Assembly (NCBI GenBank): GCA_958295665.1
Contig: OY282560.1
Span: forward strand, 45,942,333 to 46,006,332
From: Tipula vernalis
Lineage: Eukaryota > Arthropoda > Insecta > Diptera > Tipulidae
Direction: 5' to 3'
Length of the DNA stretch: 64,000 bases
The notes beneath the pieces are model-generated. The model was not told where the DNA came from, made no database searches, and saw only the letters and a program-made list of their open reading frames with translations. A program made the position numbers and the translations under genes. This document shows, one piece after another, positions 38,159 through 51,445 of this stretch (position 1 is its first letter; each line of letters begins with the position of its first letter).

Positions 38159-41100
38159 TTGTGCTCCGATTGGGTTTCTTGATACCTCAAATGATAGGTC
38201 TCGGGACTTGTAATTGTTAAGCCAAACCGCATTTAAATTGGTTGATTATTTCCATACATTTCACAGAAAAATTGATCCGAAGAAATCACCTTACTATAGC
38301 TCAGCCGATTCAGAGTTGTAAAAATCCAAAATCTGCAATTGTGCTCAGAATGCGGTTCTTGATACCTCAAATGATAGGTCACGGGACCTGTAATTGCTAT
38401 ACCATACATTTCGTAGAAAATTCGATTCGAAGAAAATAACCTTACTACAGCTCAGCCGATTCAGAGCTGTAAAAATCCAAAATCTGCAATTGTGCTCCGA
38501 TTGGGTTTCTTGATACCTCAAATGATAGGTCTCGGGACTTGTAATTGTTAAGCCAAACCGCATTTAAATTGGTTGATTATTTCCATACATTTCACAGAAA
38601 CATCGATTCGAAGAAATCACCTTACTATAGCTCAGCCGATTCAGAGTTGTAAAAATCCAAAATCTGCAATTGTGCTCAGAATGCGGTTCTTGATACCTCA
38701 AATGATAGGTCACGGGACCTGTAATTGCTATACCATACATTTCGTAGAAAATTCGATTCGAAGAAAATAACCTTACTACAGCTCAGCCGATTCAGAGCTG
38801 TAAAAATCCAAAATCTGCAATTGTGCTCCGATTGGGTTTCTTGATACCTCAAATGATAGGTCTCGGGACTTGTAATTGTTAAGCCAAACCGCATTTAAAT
38901 TGGTTGATTATTTCCATACATTTCACAGAAAAATTGATTCGAAGAAATCACCTTACTATAGCTCAGCTGATACAGAGCTGTAAAAATCCAAAATCTGCAA
39001 TTGTGCTCCGATTGGGTTTCTTGATACCTCAAATGATAGGTCTCGGGACTTGTAATTGTTAAGCCAAACCGCATTTAAATTGGTTGATTATTTCCATACA
39101 TTTCACAGAAAAATCGATTCGAAGAAATCACCTTACTATAGCTCAGCCGATTCAGAGTTGTAAAAATCCAAAATCTGCAATTGTGCTCAGAATGCGGTTC
39201 TTGATACCTCAAATGATAGGTCACGGGACCTGTAATTGCTATACCATACATTTCGTAGAAAATTCGATTCGAAGAAAATAACCTTACTACAGCTCAGCCG
39301 ATTCAGAGCTGTAAAAATCCAAAATCTGCAATTGTGCTCCGATTGGGTTTCTTGATACCTCAAATGATAGGTCTCGGGACTTGTAATTGTTAAGCCAAAC
39401 CGCATTTAAATTGGTTGATTATTTCCATACATTTCACAGAAAAATTGATTCGAAGAAATCACCTTACTATAGCTCAGCCGATTCAGAGCTGTAAAAATCC
39501 AAAATCTGCAATTGTGCTCCGATTGGGTTTCTTGATTCCTCAAATGATAGGTCTCGGGACTTGTAATTGTTAAGCCAAACCGCATTTAAATTGGTTGATT
39601 ATTTCCATACATTTCACAGAAAAATCGATTCGAAGAAATCACCTTACTATAGCTCAGCCGATTCAGAGTTGTAAAAATCCAAAATCTGCAATTGTGCTCA
39701 GAATGCGGTTCTTGATACCTCAAATGATAGGTCACGGGACCTGTAATTGCTATACCATACATTTCGTAGAAAATTCGATTCGAAGAAAATAACCTTACTA
39801 CAGCTCAGCCGATTCAGAGCTGTAAAAATCCAAAATCTGCAATTGTGCTCCGATTGGGTTTCTTGATACCTCAAATGATAGGTCTCGGGACTTGTAATTG
39901 TTAAGCCAAACCGCATTTAAATTGGTTGATTATTTCCATACATTTCACAGAAAAATTGATTCGAAGAAATCACCTTACTATAGCTCAGCCGATTCAGAGC
40001 TGTAAAAATCCAAAATCTGCAATTGTGCTCCGATTGGGTTTCTTGATACCTCAAATGATAGGTCTCGGGACTTGTAATTGTTAAGCCAAACCGCATTTAA
40101 ATTGGTTGATTATTTCCATACATTTCACAGAAAAATCGATTCGAAGAAATCACCTTACTACAGCTCAGCCGATTCAGAGTTGTAAAAATCCAAAATCTGC
40201 AATTGTGCTCAGAATGCGGTTCTTGATACCTCAAATGATAGGTCACGGGACCTGTAATTGCTATACCATACATTTCGTAGAAAATTCGATTCGAAGAAAA
40301 TAACCTTACTACAGCTCAGCCGATTCAGAGCTGTAAAAATCCAAAATCTGCAATTGTGCTCCGATTGGGTTTCTTGATACCTCAAATGATAGGTCTCGGG
40401 ACTTGTAATTGTTAAGCCAAACCGCATTTAAATTGGTTGATTATTTCCATACATTTCACAGAAAAATCGATTCGAAGAAATCACCTTACTACAGCTCAGC
40501 CGATTCAGAGCTGTAAAAATCCAAAATCTGCAATTGTGCTCAGAATGCGGTTCTTGATACCTCAAATGATAGGTCACGGGACCTGTAATTGCTATACCAT
40601 ACATTTCGTAGAAAATTCGATTCGAAGAAAATAACCTTACTACAGCTCAGCCGATTCAGAGCTGTAAAAATCCAAAATCTGCAATTGTGCTCCGATTGGG
40701 TTTCTTGATACCTCAAATGATAGGTCTCGGGACTTGTAATTGTTAAGCCAAACCGCATTTAAATTGGTTGATTATTTCCATACATTTCACAGAAAAATCG
40801 ATTCGAAGAAATCACCTTACTACAGCTCAGCCGATTCAGAGCTGTAAAAATCCAAAATCTGCAATTGTGCTCAGAATGCGGTTCTTGATACCTCAAATGA
40901 TAGGTCACGGGACCTGTAATTGCTATACCATACATTTCGTAGAAAATTCGATTCGAAGAAAATAACCTTACTACAGCTCAGCCGATTCAGAGCTGTAAAA
41001 ATCCAAAATCTGCAATTGTGCTCCGATTGGGTTTCTTGATACCTCAAATGATAGGTCTCGGGACTTGTAATTGTTAAGCCAAACCGCATTTAAATTGGTT

Positions 41101-43930
41101 GATTATTTCCATACATTTCACAGAAAAATCGATTCGAAGAAATCACCTTACTACAGCTCAGCCGATTCAGAGCTGTAAAAATCCAAAATCTGCAATTGTG
41201 CTCCGATTGGGTTTCTTGATACCTCAAATGATAGGTCTCGGGACTTGTAATTGTTAAGCCAAACCGCATTTAAATTGGTTGATTATTTCCATACATTTCA
41301 CAGAAAAATCGATTCGAAGAAATCACCTTACTACAGCTCAGCCGATTCAGAGCTGTAAAAATCCAAAATCTGCAATTGTGCTCCGATTGGGTTTCTTGAT
41401 ACCTCAAATGATAGGTCTCGGGACTTGTAATTGTTAAGCCAAACCGCATTTAAATTGGTTGATTATTTCCATACATTTCACAGAAAAATCGATTCGAAGA
41501 AATCACCTTACTACAGCTCAGCCGATTCAGAGCTGTAAAAATCCAAAATCTGCAATTGTGCTCCGATTGGGTTTCTTGATACCTCAAATGATAGGTCTCG
41601 GGACTTGTAATTGTTAAGCCAAACCGCATTTAAATTGGTTGATTATTTCCATACATTTCACAGAAAAATTGATCCGAAGAAATCACCTTACTATAGCTCA
41701 GCCGATTCAGAGTTGTAAAAATCCAAAATCTGCAATTGTGCTCAGAATGCGGTTCTTGATACCTCAAATGATAGGTCACGGGACCTGTAATTGCTATACC
41801 ATACATTTCGTAGAAAATTCGATTCGAAGAAAATAACCTTACTACAGCTCAGCCGATTCAGAGCTGTAAAAATCCAAAATCTGCAATTGTGCTCCGATTG
41901 GGTTTCTTGATACCTCAAATGATAGGTCTCGGGACTTGTAATTGTTAAGCCAAACCGCATTTAAATTGGTTGATTATTTCCATACATTTCACAGAAAAAT
42001 CGATTCGAAGAAATCACCTTACTATAGCTCAGCCGATTCAGAGTTGTAAAAATCCAAAATCTGCAATTGTGCTCAGAATGCGGTTCTTGATACCTCAAAT
42101 GATAGGTCACGGGACCTGTAATTGCTATACCATACATTTCGTAGAAAATTCGATTCGAAGAAAATAACCTTACTACAGCTCAGCCGATTCAGAGCTGTAA
42201 AAATCCAAAATCTGCAATTGTGCTCCGATTGGGTTTCTTGATACCTCAAATGATAGGTCTCGGGACTTGTAATTGTTAAGCCAAACCGCATTTAAATTGG
42301 TTGATTATTTCCATACATTTCACAGAAAAATCGATTCGAAGAAATCACCTTACTACAGCTCAGCCGATTCAGAGCTGTAAAAATTCAAAATCTGCAATTG
42401 TGCTCCGATTGGGTTTCTTGATACCTCAAATGATAGGTCTCGGGACTTGTAATTGTTAAGCCAAACCGCATTTAAATTGGTTGATTATTTCCATACATTT
42501 CACAGAAAAATCGATTCGAAGAAATCACCTTACTACAGCTCAGCCGATTCAGAGCTGTAAAAATCCAAAATCTGCAATTGTGCTCCGATTGGGTTTCTTG
42601 ATACCTCAAATGATAGGTCTCGGGACTTGTAATTGTTAAGCCAAACCGCATTTAAATTGGTTGATTATTTCCATACATTTCACAGAAAAATCGATTCGAA
42701 GAAATCACCTTACTACAGCTCAGCCGATTCAGAGCTGTAAAAATCCAAAATCTGCAATTGTGCTCAGAATGCGGTTCTTGATACCTCAAATGATAGGTCA
42801 CGGGACCTGTAATTGCTATACCATACATTTCGTAGAAAATTCGATTCGAAGAAAATAACCTTACTACAGCTCAGCCGATTCAGAGCTGTAAAAATCCAAA
42901 ATCTGCAATTGTGCTCCGATTGGGTTTCTTGATACCTCAAATGATAGGTCTCGGGGCTTGTAATTGTTAAGCCAAACCGCATTTAAATTGGTTGATTATT
43001 TCCATACATTTCACAGAAAAATTGATTCGAAGAAATCACCTTACTATAGCTCAGCCGATTCAGAGCTGTAAAAATCCAAAATCTGCAATTGTGCTCCGAT
43101 TGGGTTTCTTGATACCTCAAATGATAGGTCTCGGGACTTGTAATTGTTAAGCCAAACCGCATTTAAATTGGTTGATTATTTCCATACATTTCACAGAAAA
43201 ATCGATTCGAAGAAATCACCTTACTACAGCTCAGCCGATTCAGAGCTGTAAAAATCCAAAATCTGCAATTGTGCTCAGAATGCGGTTCTTGATACCTCAA
43301 ATGATAGGTCACGGGACCTGTAATTGCTATACCATACATTTCGTAGAAAATTCGATTCGAAGAAAATAACCTTACTACAGCTCAGCCGATTCAGAGCTGT
43401 AAAAATCCAAAATCTGCAATTGTGCTCCGATTGGGTTTCTTGATACCTCAAATGATAGGTCTCGGGACTTGTAATTGTTAAGCCAAACCGCATTTAAATT
43501 GGTTGATTATTTCCATACATTTCACAGAAAAATTGATTCGAAGAAATCACCTTACTATAGCTCAGCCGATTCAGAGCTGTAAAAATCCAAAATCTGCAAT
43601 TGTGCTCCGATTGGGTTTCTTGATACCTCAAATGATAGGTCTCGGGACTTGTAATTGTTAAGCCAAACCGCATTTAAATTGGTTGATTATTTCCATACAT
43701 TTCACAGAAAAATCGATTCGAAGAAATCACCTTACTACAGCTCAGCCGATTCAGAGCTGTAAAAATCCAAAATCTGCAATTGTGCTCAGAATGCGGTTCT
43801 TGATACCTCAAATGATAGGTCACGGGACCTGTAATTGCTATACCATACATTTCGTAGAAAATTCGATTCGAAGAAAATAACCTTACTACAGCTCAGCCGA
43901 TTCAGAGCTGTAAAAATCCAAAATCTGCAA

Positions 43931-45133
43931 TTGTGCTCCGATTGGGTTTCTTGATACCTCAAATGATAGGTCTCGGGACTTGTAATTGTTAAGCCAAACC
44001 GCATTTAAATTGGTTGATTATTTCCATACATTTCACAGAAAAATCGATTCGAAGAAATCACCTTACTACAGCTCAGCCGATTCAGAGCTGTAAAAATCCA
44101 AAATCTGCAATTGTGCTCCGATTGGGTTTCTTGATACCTCAAATGATAGGTCTCGCGACTTGTAATTGTTAAGCCAAACCGCATTTAAATTGGTTGATTA
44201 TATCCATACATTTCACAGAAAAATTGATCCGAAGAAATCACCTTACTATAGCTCAGCCGATTCAGAGTTGTAAAAATCCAAAATCTGCAATTGTGCTCAG
44301 AATGCGGTTCTTGATACCTCAAATGATAGGTCACGGGACCTGTAATTGCTATACCATACATTTCGTAGAAAATTCGATTCGAAGAAAATAACCTTACTAC
44401 AGCTCAGCCGATTCAGAGCTGTAAAAATTCAAAATCTGCAATTGTGCTCCGATTGGGTTTCTTGATACCTCAAATGATAGGTCTCGGGACTTGTAATTGT
44501 TAAGCCAAACCGCATTTAAATTGGTTGATTATTTCCATACATTTCACAGAAAAATCGATTCGAAGAAATCACCTTACTACAGCTCAGCCGATTCAGAGCT
44601 GTAAAAATCCAAAATCTGCAATTGTGCTCCGATTGGGTTTCTTGATACCTCAAATGATAGGTCTCGGGACTTGTAATTGTTAAGCCAAACCGCATTTAAA
44701 TTGGTTGATTATTTCCATACATTTCGTAGAAAATTCGATTCGAAGAAAATAACCTTACTACAGCTCAGCCGATTCAGAGCTGTAAAAATCCAAAATCTGC
44801 AATTGTGCTCCGATTGGGTTTCTTGATACCTCAAATGATAGGTCTCGGGACTTGTAATTGTTAAGCCAAACCGCATTTAAATTGGTTGATTATTTCCATA
44901 CATTTCACAGAAAAATCGATTCGAAGAAATCACCTTACTATAGCTCAGCCGATTCAGAGTTGTAAAAATCCAAAATCTGCAATTGTGCTCAGAATGCGGT
45001 TCTTGATACCTCAAATGATAGGTCACGGGACCTGTAATTGCTATACCATACATTTCGTAGAAAATTCGATTCGAAGAAAATAACCTTACTACAGCTCAGC
45101 CGATTCAGAGCTGTAAAAATCCAAAATCTGCAA
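43931..45133 (+). repeat. Duplicated 1203-bp block with chimera, copy 1
   Basis: The order is A1, A4 (with gattatatcc), B44291 (with aaattcaaaatc), A1, chimera 44622-44802, A2, B44983. The rare gattatatcc and attcaaaatc variants mark descent, and both recur 1713 bp downstream. Confidence 0.87.
44622..44802 (+). repeat. A/B chimeric monomer, type II (181 bp)
   Basis: It has the A 5' part including the 30-bp A-specific segment, then B-type gtagaaaattcg and aaaataacc. The join lies in the shared ccatacatttc. It is followed by A2, not B, so this chimera sits inside an A run. Confidence 0.88.
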
Positions 45134-45824
45134 TTGTGCTCCGATTGGGTTTCTTGATACCTCAAATGATAGGTCTCGGGACTTGTAATTGTTAAGCCAA
45201 ACCGCATTTAAATTGGTTGATTATTTCCATACATTTCACAGAAAAATCGATTCGAAGAAATCACCTTACTACAGCTCAGCCGATTCAGAGCTGTAAAAAT
45301 CCAAAATCTGCAATTGTGCTCCGATTGGGTTTCTTGATACCTCAAATGATAGGTCTCGGGACTTGTAATTGTTAAGCCAAACCGCATTTAAATTGGTTGA
45401 TTATTTCCATACATTTCACAGAAAAATCGATTCGAAGAAATCACCTTACTACAGCTCAGCCGATTCAGAGCTGTAAAAATCCAAAATCTGCAATTGTGCT
45501 CAGAATGCGGTTCTTGATACCTCAAATGATAGGTCACGGGACCTGTAATTGCTATACCATACATTTCGTAGAAAATTCGATTCGAAGAAAATAACCTTAC
45601 TACAGCTCAGCCGATTCAGAGCTGTAAAAATCCAAAATCTGCAATTGTGCTCCGATTGGGTTTCTTGATACCTCAAATGATAGGTCTCGGGACTTGTAAT
45701 TGTTAAGCCAAACCGCATTTAAATTGGTTGATTATTTCCATACATTTCACAGAAAAATCGATTCGAAGAAATCACCTTACTACAGCTCAGCCGATTCAGA
45801 GCTGTAAAAATCCAAAATCTGCAA

Positions 45825-46003
45825 TTGTGCTCCGATTGGGTTTCTTGATACCTCAAATGATAGGTCTCGGGACTTGTAATTGTTAACCAAACCGCATTTA
45901 AATTGGTTGATTATATCCATACATTTCACAGAAAAATTGATCCGAAGAAATCACCTTACTATAGCTCAGCCGATTCAGAGTTGTAAAAATCCAAAATCTG
46001 CAA
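45825..46003 (+). repeat. A monomer with 1-bp deletion (179 bp)
   Basis: gttaaccaaacc lacks the G of gttaagccaaacc at about 45886. It is an A4 subtype with gattatatcc and is absent from its 1713-bp partner at 44111-44290. Confidence 0.87.
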
Positions 46004-46334
46004 TTGTGCTCAGAATGCGGTTCTTGATACCTCAAATGATAGGTCACGGGACCTGTAATTGCTATACCATACATTTCGTAGAAAATTCGATTCGAAGAAA
46101 ATAACCTTACTACAGCTCAGCCGATTCAGAGCTGTAAAAATTCAAAATCTGCAATTGTGCTCCTATTGGGTTTCTTGATACCTCAAATGATAGGTCTCGG
46201 GACTTGTAATTGTTAAGCCAAACCGCATTTAAATTGGTTGATTATTTCCATACATTTCACAGAAAAATCGATTCGAAGAAATCACCTTACTACAGCTCAG
46301 CCGATTCAGAGCTGTAAAAATCCAAAATCTGCAA

Positions 46335-46515
46335 TTGTGCTCCGATTGGGTTTCTTGATACCTCAAATGATAGGTCTCGGGACTTGTAATTGTTAAGCCA
46401 AACCGCATTTAAATTGGTTGATTATTTCCATACATTTCGTAGAAAATTCGATTCGAAGAAAATAACCTTACTACAGCTCAGCCGATTCAGAGCTGTAAAA
46501 ATCCAAAATCTGCAA
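46335..46515 (+). repeat. A/B chimeric monomer, type II (181 bp)
   Basis: It has the same join as 44622-44802 at +1713. It is carried in the duplicated block and is not an independent event. Confidence 0.88.
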
Positions 46516-47357
46516 TTGTGCTCCGATTGGGTTTCTTGATACCTCAAATGATAGGTCTCGGGACTTGTAATTGTTAAGCCAAACCGCATTTAAATTGGTT
46601 GATTATTTCCATACATTTCACAGAAAAATCGATTCGAAGAAATCACCTTACTATAGCTCAGCCGATTCAGAGTTGTAAAAATCCAAAATCTGCAATTGTG
46701 CTCAGAATGCGGTTCTTGATACCTCAAATGATAGGTCACGGGACCTGTAATTGCTATACCATACATTTCGTAGAAAATTCGATTCGAAGAAAATAACCTT
46801 ACTACAGCTCAGCCGATTCAGAGCTGTAAAAATCCAAAATCTGCAATTGTGCTCCGATTGGGTTTCTTGATACCTCAAATGATAGGTCTCGGGACTTGTA
46901 ATTGTTAAGCCAAACCGCATTTAAATTGGTTGATTATTTCCATACATTTCACAGAAAAATCGATTCGAAGAAATCACCTTACTACAGCTCAGCCGATTCA
47001 GACCTGTAAAAATCCAAAATCTGCAATTGTGCTCCGATTGGGTTTCTTGATACCTCAAATGATAGGTCTCGGGACTTGTAATTGTTAAGCCAAACCGCAT
47101 TTAAATTGGTTGATTATATCCATACATTTCACAGAAAAATTGATCCGAAGAAATCACCTTACTATAGCTCAGCCGATTCAGAGTTGTAAAAATCCAAAAT
47201 CTGCAATTGTGCTCAGAATGCGGTTCTTGATACCTCAAATGATAGGTCACGGGACCTGTAATTGCTATACCATACATTTCGTAGAAAATTCGATTCGAAG
47301 AAAATAACCTTACTACAGCTCAGCCGATTCAGAGCTGTAAAAATCCAAAATCTGCAA

Positions 47358-50300
47358 TTGTGCTCCGATTGGGTTTCTTGATACCTCAAATGATAGGTCT
47401 CGGGACTTGTAATTGTTAAGCCAAACCGCATTTAAATTGGTTGATTATTTCCATACATTTCACAGAAAAATCGATTCGAAGAAATCACCTTACTACAGCT
47501 CAGCCGATTCAGACCTGTAAAAATCCAAAATCTGCAATTGTGCTCCGATTGGGTTTCTTGATACCTCAAATGATAGGTCTCGGGACTTGTAATTGTTAAG
47601 CCAAACCGCATTTAAATTGGTTGATTATTTCCATACATTTCACAGAAAAATCGATTCGAAGAAATCACCTTACTACAGCTCAGCCGATTCAGAGCTGTAA
47701 AAATCCAAAATCTGCAATTGTGCTCAGAATGCGGTTCTTGATACCTCAAATGATAGGTCACGGGACCTGTAATTGCTATACCATACATTTCGTAGAAAAT
47801 TCGATTCGAAGAAAATAACCTTACTACAGCTCAGCCGATTCAGAGCTGTAAAAATCCAAAATCTGCAATTGTGCTCCGATTGGGTTTCTTGATACCTCAA
47901 ATGATAGGTCTCGGGACTTGTAATTGTTAAGCCAAACCGCATTTAAATTGGTTGATTATTTCCATACATTTCACAGAAAAATTGATTCGAAGAAATCACC
48001 TTACTATAGCTCAGCCGATTCAGAGCTGTAAAAATCCAAAATCTGCAATTGTGCTCCGATTGGGTTTCTTGATACCTCAAATGATAGGTCTCGGGACTTG
48101 TAATTGTTAAGCCAAACCGCATTTAAATTGGTTGATTATTTCCATACATTTCACAGAAAAATCGATTCGAAGAAATCACCTTACTACAGCTCAGCCGATT
48201 CAGAGCTGTAAAAATCCAAAATCTGCAATTGTGCTCAGAATGCGGTTCTTGATACCTCAAATGATAGGTCACGGGACCTGTAATTGCTATACCATACATT
48301 TCGTAGAAAATTCGATTAGAAGAAAATAACCTTACTACAGCTCAGCCGATTCAGAGCTGTAAAAATCCAAAATCTGCAATTGTGCTCCGATTGGGTTTCT
48401 TGATACCTCAAATGATAGGTCTCGGGACTTGTAATTGTTAAGCCAAACCGCATTTAAATTGGTTGATTATTTCCATACATTTCACAGAAAAATCGATTCG
48501 AAGAAATCACCTTACTACAGCTCAGCCGATTCAGAGCTGTAAAAATCCAAAATCTGCAATTGTGCTCCGATTGGGTTTCTTGATACCTCAAATGATAGGT
48601 CTCGGGACTTGTAATTGTTAAGCCAAACCGCATTTAAATTGGTTGATTATTTCCATACATTTCACAGAAAAATCGATTCGAAGAAATCACCTTACTACAG
48701 CTCAGCCGATTCAGAGCTGTAAAAATCCAAAATCTGCAATTGTGCTCAGAATGCGGTTCTTGATACCTCAAATGATAGGTCACGGGACCTGTAATTGCTA
48801 TACCATACATTTCGTAGAAAATTCGATTCGAAGAAAATAACCTTACTACAGCTCAGCCGATTCAGAGCTGTAAAAATCCAAAATCTGCAATTGTGCTCCG
48901 ATTGGGTTTCTTGATACCTCAAATGATAGGTCTCGGGACTTGTAATTGTTAAGCCAAACCGCATTTAAATTGGTTGATTATTTCCATACATTTCACAGAA
49001 AAATTGATTCGAAGAAATCACCTTACTATAGCTCAGCCGATTCAGAACTGTAAAAATCCAAAATCTGCAATTGTGCTCCGATTGGGTTTCTTGATACCTC
49101 AAATGATAGGTCTCGGGACTTGTAATTGTTAAGCCAAACCGCATTTAAATTGGTTGATTATTTCCATACATTTCACAGAAAAATCGATTCGAAGAAATCA
49201 CCTTACTATAGCTCAGCCGATTCAGAGTTGTAAAAATCCAAAATCTGCAATTGTGCTCAGAATGCGGTTCTTGATACCTCAAATGATAGGTCACGGGACC
49301 TGTAATTGCTATACCATACATTTCGTAGAAAATTCGATTCGAAGAAAATAACCTTACTACAGCTCAGCCGATTCAGAGCTGTAAAAATCCAAAATCTGCA
49401 ATTGTGCTCCGATTGGGTTTCTTGATACCTCAAATGATAGGTCTCGGGACTTGTAATTGTTAAGCCAAACCGCATTTAAATTGGTTGATTATTTCCATAC
49501 ATTTCACAGAAAAATCGATTCGAAGAAATCACCTTACTACAGCTCAGCCGATTCAGAGCTGTAAAAATCCAAAATCTGCAATTGTGCTCCGATTGGGTTT
49601 CTTGATACCTCAAATGATAGGTCTCGGGACTTGTAATTGTTAAGCCAAACCGCATTTAAATTGGTTGATTATTTCCATACATTTCACAGAAAAATCGATT
49701 CGAAGAAATCACCTTACTACAGCTCAGCCGATTCAGAGCTGTAAAAATCCAAAATCTGCAATTGTGCTCAGAATGCGGTTCTTGATACCTCAAATGATAG
49801 GTCACGGGACCTGTAATTGCTATACCATACATTTCGTAGAAAATTCGATTCGAAGAAAATAACCTTACTACAGCTCAGCCGATTCAGAGCTGTAAAAATC
49901 CAAAATCTGCAATTGTGCTCCGATTGGGTTTCTTGATACCTCAAATGATAGGTCTCGGGACTTGTAATTGTTAAGCCAAACCGCATTTAAATTGGTTGAT
50001 TATTTCCATACATTTCACAGAAAAATTGATTCGAAGAAATCACCTTACTATAGCTCAGCCGATTCAGAGCTGTAAAAATCCAAAATCTGCAATTGTGCTC
50101 CGATTGGGTTTCTTGATACCTCAAATGATAGGTCTCGGGACTTGTAATTGTTAAGCCAAACCGCATTTAAATTGGTTGATTATTTCCATACATTTCACAG
50201 AAAAATCGATTCGAAGAAATCACCTTACTACAGCTCAGCCGATTCAGAGCTGTAAAAATCCAAAATCTGCAATTGTGCTCAGAATGCGGTTCTTGATACC

Positions 50301-51445
50301 TCAAATGATAGGTCACGGGACCTGTAATTGCTATACCATACATTTCGTAGAAAATTCGATTCGAAGAAAATAACCTTACTACAGCTCAGCCGATTCAGAG
50401 CTGTAAAAATCCAAAATCTGCAATTGTGCTCCGATTGGGTTTCTTGATACCTCAAATGATAGGTCTCGGGACTTGTAATTGTTAAGCCAAACCGCATTTA
50501 AATTGGTTGATTATTTCCATACATTTCACAGAAAAATCGATTCGAAGAAATCACCTTACTACAGCTCAGCCGATTCAGAGCTGTAAAAATCCAAAATCTG
50601 CAATTGTGCTCCGATTGGGTTTCTTGATACCTCAAATGATAGGTCTCGGGACTTGTAATTGTTAAGCCAAACCGCATTTAAATTGGTTGATTATTTCCAT
50701 ACATTTCACAGAAAAATCGATTCGAAGAAATCACCTTACTACAGCTCAGCCGATTCAGAGCTGTAAAAATCCAAAATCTGCAATTGTGCTCAGAATGCGG
50801 TTCTTGATACCTCAAATGATAGGTCACGGGACCTGTAATTGCTATACCATACATTTCGTAGAAAATTCGATTCGAAGAAAATAACCTTACTACAGCTCAG
50901 CCGATTCAGAGCTGTAAAAATCCAAAATCTGCAATTGTGCTCCGATTGGGTTTCTTGATACCTCAAATGATAGGTCTCGGGACTTGTAATTGTTAAGCCA
51001 AACCGCATTTAAATTGGTTGATTATTTCCATACATTTCACAGAAAAATTGATTCGAAGAAATCACCTTACTATAGCTCAGCCGATTCAGAGCTGTAAAAA
51101 TCCAAAATCTGCAATTGTGCTCCGATTGGGTTTCTTGATACCTCAAATGATAGGTCTCGGGACTTGTAATTGTTAAGCCAAACCGCATTTAAATTGGTTG
51201 ATTATTTCCATACATTTCACAGAAAAATCGATTCGAAGAAATCACCTTACTACAGCTCAGCCGATTCAGAGCTGTAAAAATCCAAAATCTGCAATTGTGC
51301 TCAGAATGCGGTTCTTGATACCTCAAATGATAGGTCACGGGACCTGTAATTGCTATACCATACATTTCGTAGAAAATTCGATTCGAAGAAAATAACCTTA
51401 CTACAGCTCAGCCGATTCAGAGCTGTAAAAATCCAAAATCTGCAA
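47358..51445 (+). repeat. 1022-bp six-monomer higher-order repeat, four copies
   Basis: The unit is A1 A1 B A3 A1 B (2x511 bp). Copies are 47358-48379, 48380-49401, 49402-50423 and 50424-51445, and 4x1022 is exactly 4088 bp. The alternating A3 is what doubles the 511-bp B spacing to 1022 bp. Deviations are gacctg in the first A (47512), attagaag in B48229, gaactg at about 49046, and A2 in place of A1 before B49251. Confidence 0.9.

Larger units (their letters stand above)
8662..41015 (+). repeat. Array domain 2: B-rich interior, AB-dominated
   Basis: This domain has 76 B to 116 A. B starts: 8842, 9713, 10224, 10735, 11066, 11577, 11908, 12239, 12570, 13081, 13412, 13743, 14254, 14585, 14916, 15247, 15578, 15909, 16420, 16931, 17262, 17953, 18284, 18615, 18946, 19817, 20148, 20659, 20990, 21318, 21649, 21980, 22491, 22822, 23153, 23484, 23995, 24326, 24657, 24988, 25499, 25830, 26160, 26491, 27002, 27333, 27664, 27995, 28326, 28657, 28988, 29319, 30190, 30701, 31032, 31363, 32234, 33645, 34156, 34487, 34818, 35149, 35660, 36171, 36503, 36834, 37345, 37677, 38008, 38339, 38670, 39181, 39692, 40203, 40534, 40865. 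The stretch 19968-29469 is densest in B (26 B to 31 A). The domain edges are gradual, so the boundaries are my choice. Confidence 0.85.
45645..46846 (+). repeat. Duplicated 1202-bp block with chimera, copy 2
   Basis: The order is the same as 43931-45133: A1, A4 (gattatatcc), B46004 (attcaaaatc), A1, chimera 46335-46515, A2, B46696. It is one base shorter because gttaaccaaac lacks a G at about 45886. A third start (A1, A4 with gattatatcc, B47207) follows. Confidence 0.87.
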
